A stretch of 64,000 nucleotides of DNA, taken from Rhodospirillales bacterium BBD 1991-14 (GTDB taxonomy: Bacteria; Pseudomonadota; Alphaproteobacteria; Kiloniellales; Kiloniellaceae). Of this stretch, positions 53,763 to 60,963 are shown piece by piece. The translations under genes and the position numbers were made by a program. Location of the stretch: NCBI GenBank assembly GCA_001657395.1, contig LYSY01000001.1, positions 124,001 to 188,000 of the forward strand. The letters run 5' to 3'. Numbering within the stretch: the stretch's first letter is position 1; every line of letters starts with the position of its first letter. The notes under the pieces were generated by a model, which had not been told where the DNA came from, made no database searches, and was given only the letters and a program-made list of their open reading frames with translations.

Positions 53763-54584
53763 ATGGGCAGACTTTTCGCCGCTGCCGTTCTCGCAACACT
53801 TCTGTCGACCAGCATGACCGGGGCCGCCGCCGCCGACCAGCCCTTGCAGCTCTACGCTGCCGGAAGCCTGAAAGCGGCGCTGAGCGATGTTGCGGAAGGC
53901 TATGCCCAGGTCTACGGCCAGCAGGTAGAAACGACCTTCGCGCCCTCCGGCCTGTTGCGCCAGCGTATCGAAGCGGGCGAGCAAGCGCATGTCTTTGCCT
54001 CGGCCAACCTCCATCATCCGCAAACGCTGGAAGGGGCGGGCCACGGTGGGCCGGTTGCACTCTTCGCCCGCAACCGACTCTGTGCACTGGCGCGGGGCGG
54101 CCTTGCAGTGGAAAGCGCAACGGTGCTGGAGGTCATGCTCGATCCGTCTGTGCGCCTCGGCACCTCCACGCCCATGGCCGATCCTTCCGGCGACTACGCC
54201 TGGGCGCTCTTTGCCAAGGCGGAGCGCCTGAAGGAGGGGGCGCAGGCCTCGCTGGAAGGCAAGGCGCTGCAACTGACCGGCGGTCCGGACAGTGCCAAGG
54301 CCCCGGGCGACCGCAACCTCTATGGCTGGGTCATGGAGTCCGGGCGGGCCGACCTTTTCCTGACCTACTGTACGAACGCCGTCCTGGCGCAGAAGCAGGT
54401 GCCAAGTTTGCAGATTGTCGCTCTGCCTGCGCCGCTCGCGGTCGGAGCGGACTATGGCCTTGTCGTGCTCGACGGCGCGCCGGAGACGGCTTGGCGCCTG
54501 GCGATGTACATCCTCTCGTCCCAAGGCCAAAGCCTGCTGGCCGGCTATGGTTTTGAGAGCGGCGCCTTGCCGGCGGGCGAGTGA
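53763..54584 (+). CDS. ModA-like molybdate-type substrate-binding protein
   Basis: 273 residues with a signal peptide cleaved after AAAA-DQ (about residue 24). Family landmarks are LYAAGSLKAALSDVAEGY, FAPSGLLRQRIEAGEQAHVFASAN and the later STPMADPSGDYAW. Periplasmic proteins of this type bind oxyanions such as molybdate or tungstate. GGAGGAA lies upstream, inside the methyltransferase start region. No ModB/ModC genes follow, so it may share the Tup permease or act with a distant one. Confidence 0.8.
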   Translation: MGRLFAAAVLATLLSTSMTGAAAADQPLQLYAAGSLKAALSDVAEGYAQVYGQQVETTFAPSGLLRQRIEAGEQAHVFASANLHHPQTLEGAGHGGPVALFARNRLCALARGGLAVESATVLEVMLDPSVRLGTSTPMADPSGDYAWALFAKAERLKEGAQASLEGKALQLTGGPDSAKAPGDRNLYGWVMESGRADLFLTYCTNAVLAQKQVPSLQIVALPAPLAVGADYGLVVLDGAPETAWRLAMYILSSQGQSLLAGYGFESGALPAGE

Positions 54585-54639
54585 CCGCGAAGAGCCAGTG
54601 TTGTTCGGCGCTGCCGATAAGGCTTGGTGCAGACCTTCG

Positions 54640-55530
54640 CTAGGGTCCGTTCCACTGGACCCGGCCGAAGCCGCTGACATCGTAGCCGCCCAGCGCTTTC
54701 GCCTTCTCCGCGAAGGCCGGGCGGCGGCAGAAGGCCAGGAGCCTCTGCATCGGCGGCTCGAACCAGCCGCGGCGGTCGGCCACAAGATCGAAGCGCTCCT
54801 CGGCGAGAGCGAGAAAGGGAAGACCGAACTGCTGCGCCATGGCCTGCAGGCCGAGCGCGGCTTGCGCGTCGCTGGCGGCGACGGAGGCCGCCGCTTCGGT
54901 TTCCGTGCGGGCCAGTCCGGGCAGCCAGTCGATGTCCTCCGCTGAGAGGCCGTCGCGCTTCAACAGGTGCTGCAGCAGGAGCGCCGCACCGGCGGCCGGC
55001 TGACGCTGAACCACCTTGCGTCCGCGCAGGTCGGCGGGCGCCTGCACCTCTTTCTCAAGGCCCTTCGCCAGGATCAGCCCCTGCTGCCGCCGGGCGAACT
55101 CCACGACGACCACCGGCTGGCCGGCCAGCTTCGCGGCGACGTGGTTTACGTTCCAGTCGTCCCGCGCCGCCTCGAAGACATGCATGCCGGCGGCGGCAGC
55201 TTCGCCGGCGGCAATCCGCTCAAGCCCGTCCAGGGAGCCGTCGAAGAAGGTGGCCAGTCCGGACCCGGACTCGCGGATCGCCCAGTCGAGCAGGGGATCA
55301 TGGCTGCCGGCGACCACGTTGGGCCGCGCCGCGGCCGGCTTGGCTGTACCTGCGCTTCCGGTCAGCCAGGCTTCCAGTTCCAGGCGCGGGAACAGCAGCT
55401 TGCCGGTGACGCGCCGGCAGGGGATCTCGCCCTCGGCGGCGAGGTCATAGACCTTGCGCTCCTTGACCCTGAGCAACTCGGCCACTTCCTTGGTGGTCAG
55501 GAAGGCGGGGGAGGCCTCTCCCTCTGTCAT
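54640..55530 (-). CDS. Helix-turn-helix regulator with periplasmic-binding-type ligand domain
   Basis: 296 residues. An N-terminal excisionase-type winged helix (FLTTKEVAELLRVKERKVYDLAAEG, about 10-60) is joined to a molybdate-binding-protein-like domain (about 85-290; SGLATFFDGSLDGLERIAAGEAAAAGMH, DDWNVNHVAAKLAGQPVVVVEFARRQQG). Such proteins are regulators that sense oxyanions or their complexes. Beside tup and ModA-like genes it is a good candidate for molybdate/tungstate-responsive control. Only a weak ribosome-binding site is seen before the ATG. Confidence 0.75.
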   Translation of the reverse strand: MTEGEASPAFLTTKEVAELLRVKERKVYDLAAEGEIPCRRVTGKLLFPRLELEAWLTGSAGTAKPAAARPNVVAGSHDPLLDWAIRESGSGLATFFDGSLDGLERIAAGEAAAAGMHVFEAARDDWNVNHVAAKLAGQPVVVVEFARRQQGLILAKGLEKEVQAPADLRGRKVVQRQPAAGAALLLQHLLKRDGLSAEDIDWLPGLARTETEAAASVAASDAQAALGLQAMAQQFGLPFLALAEERFDLVADRRGWFEPPMQRLLAFCRRPAFAEKAKALGGYDVSGFGRVQWNGP

Positions 55531-55915
55531 GGCTGGGCTCTCATGGCCGGGCTCTCACGGCCGAAAGCCGCGATGGCGGGCGGATACAACGATGACCAAG
55601 CGGGTGTCCTCGGGTGAAAGAAACGCCAGTGGAAGAACCTCTCGGGCGGATGATAGGACATGCGCGATTGCAAAGGCAAAGGCAGCCAGGCAAGGCGGCC
55701 TTTCCTGAGGGGCGCTTGAGGCAGCGACCCGAACGCCGTGCTGCGGGTCTTTTCGGCGGTCTGCTGGAGTGCACAAATTCTAGGCGCCTCCCCTGGTATG
55801 ATTAATTTCTAGGCAAATGAGAATTATCGTTGTTTTACAAATGTTTGTATACGGTGTTTCCCTTTGAGCAAGGAATTGCGCGGACTTCCGCCGCAATCCT
55901 CCTCTGTCCGCAGAC
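55531..55915. other. Non-coding region upstream of the guanidine operon promoter
   Basis: About 385 bases without a supported gene. It holds the upstream region of the HTH-PBP gene and an AT-rich island at about 55795-55860. The island includes AATGAGAATTATCGTT, loosely Fur-like, and TTTACAAATGTTTGTA. A TGCAC half-site near 55770 could be part of an NtrC site, but the second half is not evident. Confidence 0.4.
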
Positions 55916-55931
55916 TGGCACGCAGCTTGCT
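55916..55931 (+). promoter_or_regulatory. Sigma-54 (RpoN) promoter of the guanidine operon
   Basis: TGGCACG (55916-55922), four bases (CAGC), TTGCT (55927-55931), an exact match to the -24/-12 consensus TGGCACG-N4-TTGCW. The predicted start near 55942 lies just before the riboswitch aptamer. Sigma-54 promoters require an enhancer-binding activator such as NtrC, which implies nitrogen control. Confidence 0.85.
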
Positions 55932-55944
55932 GAATTAATGACTG

Positions 55945-56046
55945 CAGGGCGTCTAGGGTTCCGGCCGTTTGGGTGACGGTGTCTGGTCCGAGAGGCGCAC
56001 TCCGGGCAACGCACCCGGAGCCACGGCGGGCCAAAATCCCGGGAGA
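55945..56046 (+). promoter_or_regulatory. Guanidine-I (ykkC) riboswitch
   Basis: The conserved blocks of the class occur in order: CTAGGGTTCCG (55953-55963), CTGGTCCGAGAG (55983-55994), GGAGCCACGGCGGG (56017-56030) and CCCGGGAGA (56038-56046). In between, paired stems CCGGCCG/GGTG-type and CTCCGGG/CCCGGAG (56000-56006 / 56013-56019) are visible. This aptamer binds guanidinium and usually turns on transport or degradation genes, which follow here. A longer open frame starting inside it is discarded. Confidence 0.9.
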
Positions 56047-56096
56047 TCACTGCAAGAGGTCTGAGGCCGTCTTACAGGTGATTCCCAATCCTGATG
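56041..56096 (+). promoter_or_regulatory. Candidate expression-platform hairpin of the riboswitch
   Basis: GGGA-g-ATCAC-TG (56041-56052) can pair with CA-g-GTGAT-TCCC (56085-56096), about 11 pairs with two bulges. It would consume the conserved GGGAGA end of the aptamer, so the two structures are mutually exclusive. There is no U-run after it; the ribosome-binding site at 56129-56134 is outside. Confidence 0.5.
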
Positions 56097-56140
56097 TCGA
56101 CCTCCGACGCAAAGAAACAAGATCGAACAGGAGGTTTGGG

Positions 56141-57241
56141 ATGCTGCAGTTTCTATCGCTAGGAGGCATCGGGCGGCGCAGCTTCGCTGCGATTGTCGCC
56201 GCGCTCTGTCTTGCGGTCTCCACCGCTTCGAGCCAGCCGGCGGAAGCCGCCAAAAAGGAAAGCTTCCGCGTTGCGTGGTCCATCTATGTGGGCTGGATGC
56301 CCTGGGCCTACGCCGACGAGATGGGCATCGTGAAGAAGTGGGCGGACAAGTACGGCATCAAAATCGAAGTCGTGCAGATCAACGACTACATCGAGTCCAT
56401 CAACCAGTTCACCGCCGGCGCCTTCGACGGCACCGTCATGACCAATATGGATGCGCTCAGCATTCCGGCCGGCGGCGGTGTCGATTCAACAGCGCTGATC
56501 CTCGGCGACTTTTCCAACGGCAACGACGGCTTGGTGGTGAAGGGCGAAGGCGACATCGCCGCACTGAAGGGCAAGAACGTCAACCTGGTCGAGCTTTCGG
56601 TGTCCCACTACCTGCTGGCACGGGCATTGGACAGCGTGAAGCTGGCGGAGCGCGATCTGACCGTCGTCAACACTTCCGACGCCGACATGGTCGCCGCCTT
56701 CAAGACCGCGGACGTCGAGGCGGTTGTGACCTGGAACCCGCTGCTCAGCGAGATCGCGGCCGAGCCGGGCGCCAAGGTGCTTTACACCTCTGCCGACATT
56801 CCCGGTGAGATCATCGACATGATGGTGGTGAATACCGAGGTGCTGAATGCCAATCCGGACTTCGGCAAGGCGTTGGTGGGCGCCTGGTACGAGACCATGG
56901 CGATCATGTCCGCTGACGATGAAGCCGGTAAGGCGGCGCGCACCTTCATGGGCGAGAAGTCGGGCACCGACCTGGCAGGCTACGAGGCACAGCTCACCAC
57001 CACCAAGATGTTCTACGAGCCCGGCGAGGCGATTGCCTTTGCCAAGAGCCCGGAACTGGTTGAGACCATGGACGTGGTGCGGCAGTTCCTCTTCACCCAC
57101 GGCATCCTGGGCGAGGGCGCGCCAAGCCCGGACTATGTCGGCATGACATTCCCCTCCGGCGCGACTCTGGGCGATCAGGGCAACACCAAGCTCCGCTTTG
57201 ACGCCAGCTTCATGAGCATGGCCGCGGACGGCATGCTGTAA
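56141..57241 (+). CDS. NitT/TauT-type ABC transporter substrate-binding protein, probable guanidine importer
   Basis: 366 residues. An N-terminal signal peptide is cleaved near AEA-AK (about residue 36). The NMT1/SsuA-like fold is shown by VAWSIYVGWMPWAYADEMGIVKKWADKYGIKIEV, INQFTAGAFDGTVMTNMDAL and the later VEAVVTWNPLLSEI. It is the first gene behind the guanidine-I riboswitch and is followed by its permease, ATPase and a guanidine-hydrolase-like gene, so guanidine is the likely ligand. AGGAGG lies 6 bases before ATG 56141; an in-frame start at 55973 would be inside the aptamer. Confidence 0.85.
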   Translation: MLQFLSLGGIGRRSFAAIVAALCLAVSTASSQPAEAAKKESFRVAWSIYVGWMPWAYADEMGIVKKWADKYGIKIEVVQINDYIESINQFTAGAFDGTVMTNMDALSIPAGGGVDSTALILGDFSNGNDGLVVKGEGDIAALKGKNVNLVELSVSHYLLARALDSVKLAERDLTVVNTSDADMVAAFKTADVEAVVTWNPLLSEIAAEPGAKVLYTSADIPGEIIDMMVVNTEVLNANPDFGKALVGAWYETMAIMSADDEAGKAARTFMGEKSGTDLAGYEAQLTTTKMFYEPGEAIAFAKSPELVETMDVVRQFLFTHGILGEGAPSPDYVGMTFPSGATLGDQGNTKLRFDASFMSMAADGML

Positions 57242-57269
57242 GGCACGGCGAACTTGCCAGCGGCGCGGC

Positions 57270-58091
57270 ATGGCACGGGCACTGAACCGGCGGCCGGGGC
57301 GGGCGGGGCTGATCCTGCTGGGGGCCTTGCCCTTCGTCGTTCTGGTCGCCGTCTATCTGGTCGCCTCCGATGCCCGCCTGGCGGTCAATCCGGCGGACAA
57401 GCTGTTGCCGTCGCCGGAGAGCTTGGCCGCCGCCATCGATCGTCTCGCTTTCCAGCCCGATCCACGCAGGGGAACCTACATCTTATGGTCGGATACCCTG
57501 GCCAGTCTTCTGCGCCTCTTTCTGGGGCTTGCGGTCGCCACAGGCATCGGGCTTGCCGCGGGAATCGCCATCGGCCTGCTGCCCCTGGTGCGCGCCGCCT
57601 TTGCACCCCTGGTGGCGGCACTGTCGATGGTGCCGCCGCTGGCCATTCTGCCGATCCTGTTCATCGTCTTGGGGCTCGGCGAGCTGTCCAAGGTCGTCCT
57701 CATCGTCATCGGGATCGCGCCGTTTCTGGTGCGCGATCTCTCCATGGCCGTCGGCAGTCTGCCGCGCGAACAACTGGTGAAGGCGCAGACCTTGGGAGCC
57801 TCCACCTGGCAGATCGTCACCCGTGTCGTGCTGCCCCAGACTCTGCCGCGCCTCGTCAGCGCCCTGCGGCTTTCGCTGGGGCCGGCCTGGCTCTTCCTCA
57901 TCTCCAGCGAGGCCATCGCTTCGACCGAGGGCCTCGGCTACCGGATCTTCCTGGTACGCCGCTATCTCGCCATGGACGTCATCCTGCCTTACGTCATCTG
58001 GATCACGCTGCTCGCCTTCCTGCTCGACTATCTTCTGCGGCTGTTCGCGCGCCGCGCCTTCGGCTGGCTGCCGGGGGAGCAGCAGCCATGA
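57270..58091 (+). CDS. NitT/TauT-type ABC transporter permease of the guanidine operon
   Basis: 273 residues with about six membrane segments and the SsuC-type loop EQLVKAQTLGASTWQIVTRVVLPQTLPRLVSALR. It forms the channel for the preceding binding protein. A weak ribosome-binding site precedes the ATG, 28 bases after the previous stop. It overlaps the ATPase gene by ATGA. Confidence 0.88.
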   Translation: MARALNRRPGRAGLILLGALPFVVLVAVYLVASDARLAVNPADKLLPSPESLAAAIDRLAFQPDPRRGTYILWSDTLASLLRLFLGLAVATGIGLAAGIAIGLLPLVRAAFAPLVAALSMVPPLAILPILFIVLGLGELSKVVLIVIGIAPFLVRDLSMAVGSLPREQLVKAQTLGASTWQIVTRVVLPQTLPRLVSALRLSLGPAWLFLISSEAIASTEGLGYRIFLVRRYLAMDVILPYVIWITLLAFLLDYLLRLFARRAFGWLPGEQQP

Positions 58092-58909
58092 GCCTGATCT
58101 CGGTCAGAGACGTCTCGCAGACCTACGGCGCCCAGACGGTGCTGGAACGCATCAACCTGGACATCGAGGCCCAGGAGTTCTGCACCATCGTCGGGGCCAG
58201 TGGTTGCGGCAAGTCGACCTTCCTCAGGCTGCTCTTGAGCGAGGAGCGCCCGACCCGCGGCGTCATCGAACTGGACGGGGCGCCGCTCGGCAGCGAGCCG
58301 GATGCCGACCGTGGCGTTGTCTTCCAGCGCTACTCGGTCTTTCCCCACCTGACGGTGATGGAAAACCTGATCCTGCCGCTGGAACTGCGCGCTTCGAAGC
58401 TTTGGGGCCGGCTCTTCGGCGCACACCGGCGCGAGGCCATGGCGCAGGCCGAACACCTGCTGGAGCGCGTCGGCCTCGCCCATGCGCGCGACGCCTATCC
58501 GAAGACCCTTTCCGGCGGCATGCAGCAGCGCCTTGCCATTGCCCAGGCCCTAATACCCCGGCCCAAGGTCCTGCTGCTGGACGAGCCCTTCGGTGCGCTC
58601 GACCCCGGCACGCGGGCGCGCATGCACGAGATCATCCTGTCGCTCTGGCAGGAAGAGAAGATGACCATCTTCATGGTCACGCACGACCTGAAGGAGGGCT
58701 TCAAGCTCGGCACGCGCCTGCTCGTCTTCGACAAGCTGCGCTGGGACCCCCATGCGCCGGAGGCTTACGGCGCCACCATTACCTACGACCTGCCGCTGAA
58801 GGATCGCCGAACGCTGCCGGACGGCGTCGCGGCGGCCCTGAGCGGCAGCGAAAACGACGACAACCAACGCCTGCCTGGGAACAAAGGATCTCTTGATGTT
58901 TTGCACTGA
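58088..58909 (+). CDS. NitT/TauT-type ABC transporter ATP-binding protein of the guanidine operon
   Basis: 273 residues with Walker A GASGCGKST, signature [11 protein letters not shown], Walker B VLLLDEPFGALD and switch VTHDLKEGF. Two features depart slightly from SsuB/TauB: the C-terminal ~40 residues (GATITYDLPLKDRRTLPDGV) and the KEGF instead of DEA-type helix. The gene's 3' end overlaps the hydrolase gene by 14 bases, binding uptake to degradation in one transcript. Confidence 0.88.
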   Translation: MSLISVRDVSQTYGAQTVLERINLDIEAQEFCTIVGASGCGKSTFLRLLLSEERPTRGVIELDGAPLGSEPDADRGVVFQRYSVFPHLTVMENLILPLELRASKLWGRLFGAHRREAMAQAEHLLERVGLAHARDAYPKTLSGGMQQRLAIAQALIPRPKVLLLDEPFGALDPGTRARMHEIILSLWQEEKMTIFMVTHDLKEGFKLGTRLLVFDKLRWDPHAPEAYGATITYDLPLKDRRTLPDGVAAALSGSENDDNQRLPGNKGSLDVLH

Positions 58910-60131
58910 TAACCGCCGGCGCGCCACCAAAGCGGCCGGGGCCTCGGCGCCCGTGCCGGCAAGCCGGCGCCATCACCACCCGGACTTCGACAAGATGCAG
59001 CTCCAGGGCTGGCGCTCGGCCCTGAAGGAGGCCGACCTGCCGGAGGACGGCTGGCAGAAGGAGCGGCAGTGGGCGGTGAAGGTCGGCCTGGCGGCGGCGG
59101 ATAGCATCGAGGACCGGGGTATCTCCACCTTCGCCCGGGGCGAACTGCCGCACTATGCCGGCATCAACACCTTTCTGAAGGCGCCCTACATCGAGGACGT
59201 GGCCAAGGTCGGCGGCTACGACGCGGCGGTGATGGGCGTGCCCTTCGACGGCGGCACGACTTACAGGCCCGGCACCCGCTTCGGGCCGCAGGGTATCCGC
59301 CGCATCTCCGCGCTCTACACGCCCTACAACTACGAGATGGGCGTCGATCTGCGCGAGCAGATGACGCTCTGCGACGTCGGCGACGTCTTCACGATTCCGG
59401 CCAACATCGAAAAGACCTTCGACCAGATTTCCCGCGCCGTCTCTCACGTGTTCTCCTCCGGCGCCCTGCCGCTGATCATGGGCGGCGACCACTCCATCGG
59501 TTTCGCCACCGTACGCGGCATCGCCCAGTGCACGTCGAAGCGCATCGGCATCATCCACTTCGACCGCCATGCCGACATCCAGGAGAAGGACCTGGACGAG
59601 CGCATGCATACGACGCCCTGGTTCCATGCCACCAATCTGGAGAACGTGCCGGCGACCAACCTGGTGCAGATCGGCATCGGCGGCTGGCAGGTGCCCCGCG
59701 AAGCGGTGGTGGAGGCGCGCAAGCGCGACACCACGATCATTTCCATGGCCGATGTGGAGAAGCTGGGCCTCGACAAGGTAACCGAGATCGCCCTGGAGAC
59801 CGCCTGGGCCGGGGCCGATGCCGTATACCTGAGCTTCGATATCGACTCCGTCGACTGCGGCTTCGTGCCCGGCACCGGCTGGCCGGAGCCCGGAGGTTTC
59901 CTGCCGCGCGAGGCGCTCAGCCTGGTCAGCAAAGTGGCCGCCGAGGGGATCTGTGGCATGGAGGTGGTGGAGGTCTCGCCGCCCTACGATACCTCCGACA
60001 TCACCTCGCTCTTCGCGACCCGGGTGATGGTCGACGTGCTGGGCACCCTGGTGGCTCACGGCAAGCTGGGTGCCCACCGCACCATCATCGACAAGCCGGT
60101 CGACTTCGCGACGGGGGAGGGGCACGCATGA
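58896..60131 (+). CDS. gdmH: Arginase-family hydrolase, candidate nickel-dependent guanidine hydrolase
   Basis: 411 residues. The arginase-fold metal ligands are complete: H199 (GGDHS), D223, H225, D227 (HFDRHADIQ) and D315, D317 (SFDIDSVD). DRHAD replaces the usual DAHxD seen in arginase and agmatinase. An extra ~105-residue N-terminal part precedes YDAAVMGVPFDGGTTYRPGTRFGP, as in the guanidine hydrolase clade (GdmH of cyanobacteria, reported as a Ni enzyme). The reaction would be guanidine + water to urea + ammonia. Placement behind a guanidine riboswitch supports this. Agmatinase or guanidinobutyrase is the alternative. ATG 58896 follows AAAGGA. Confidence 0.8.
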   Translation: MFCTDNRRRATKAAGASAPVPASRRHHHPDFDKMQLQGWRSALKEADLPEDGWQKERQWAVKVGLAAADSIEDRGISTFARGELPHYAGINTFLKAPYIEDVAKVGGYDAAVMGVPFDGGTTYRPGTRFGPQGIRRISALYTPYNYEMGVDLREQMTLCDVGDVFTIPANIEKTFDQISRAVSHVFSSGALPLIMGGDHSIGFATVRGIAQCTSKRIGIIHFDRHADIQEKDLDERMHTTPWFHATNLENVPATNLVQIGIGGWQVPREAVVEARKRDTTIISMADVEKLGLDKVTEIALETAWAGADAVYLSFDIDSVDCGFVPGTGWPEPGGFLPREALSLVSKVAAEGICGMEVVEVSPPYDTSDITSLFATRVMVDVLGTLVAHGKLGAHRTIIDKPVDFATGEGHA

Positions 60132-60565
60132 CCGCCCGGCACAGCCACGCGGCCGGTCACAACCATCCGCCTGATCATGAGCACCTGCACTCTCACCTGC
60201 ACGACGGGCCGCATGCGGCGGTGCCGGGTCAGCAGCGCGACGATGAGAGCTTGCTGGCCGATGCACTGATGGAGGGATTCGACGCCGCCGAGGACAAGGC
60301 AAGCTTTCTGCGCATGGCGCGCATCCCACAACACCTGCACGGCGCCGATGGGTCGGTCCTGCGCCTCGTCGATGTGGAACTGCGCTACGCCTATCAGGTG
60401 GCGACCGCGTCGCCGGCGTTCAACGCCGACCATCTGGTCTACCTGCCGTTCCCGGCAAACATGATCCGCGAGCGCGCCACCATGGTTTTCGTCTACGTCT
60501 CGCTGCAGGAGCGGCGCGACGTCGACCTGAAGGAGATGATCCGACTGCTTGAAGACAAGGAGTAA
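60128..60565 (+). CDS. Small protein with histidine-rich N-terminus, putative metal-handling partner of the hydrolase
   Basis: 145 residues. Ten of the first 29 residues are histidine (positions 5, 7, 11, 13, 17, 19, 21, 23, 25 and 29), as in nickel-binding tails of HypB, UreE or SlyD. The rest (about 38-145) is a folded domain with mixed helix and strand that I do not recognise (FLRMARIPQHLHGADGSVLRLVDVELRYAYQVATASPAFNADHLVYLPFP). It overlaps the hydrolase stop by ATGA and is the last gene of the operon. Nickel storage or delivery is inferred from the histidines and context. No signal peptide or membrane segment. Confidence 0.75.
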   Translation: MTARHSHAAGHNHPPDHEHLHSHLHDGPHAAVPGQQRDDESLLADALMEGFDAAEDKASFLRMARIPQHLHGADGSVLRLVDVELRYAYQVATASPAFNADHLVYLPFPANMIRERATMVFVYVSLQERRDVDLKEMIRLLEDKE

Positions 60566-60963
60566 GCGGCACAAAGGGGAAGGCATAGGGGAGAGGGCAC
60601 GCCACGGCGTGGGCTGGTGGCCCCCAGGCACCTGCGGGCACCTGGAGGCCGAGAGGCCTCAGGTGTGCAACATCAGCCTCCAGCGGAGCTTGCGATCCGC
60701 ACCAGAGCCCATAGGCGCTGTCGCACAGGGGGTCAAGGGATTGGCTGCAGGCGGCGCAGGATCGGAGGCGCTCGTCAGAGAAGTGACGAAAATCACGCGG
60801 AAGCAATTTTAGGCTTTCGCGCGATGATCTATTGTATTCGTGAAATAAAATGAAGAAAGAATTTGAAAAGAGATCAATAAAAATAACTATTCAATCTTGA
60901 CATTGCTTGTCGCAATTCAGCAATATTTTGCGGTGCAACATCAACTCTAGCGGAGTGAACTCA
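60566..60963 (+). other. Leader and promoter region of the urea transporter operon
   Basis: About 400 non-coding bases. The first third is GC-rich and foldable: stem CACCTGGAGGCC / GGCCTCAGGTG with one bulge and loop GAGA (60639-60665), then GCGGA/TCCGC (60683-60700). At 60783-60796, GTGACGAAAATCAC is a Crp/Fnr-like inverted repeat. The 60800-60960 part is AT-rich, with TTGACA at 60897-60902 as a -35 candidate. GGAG precedes urtA. Confidence 0.5.
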
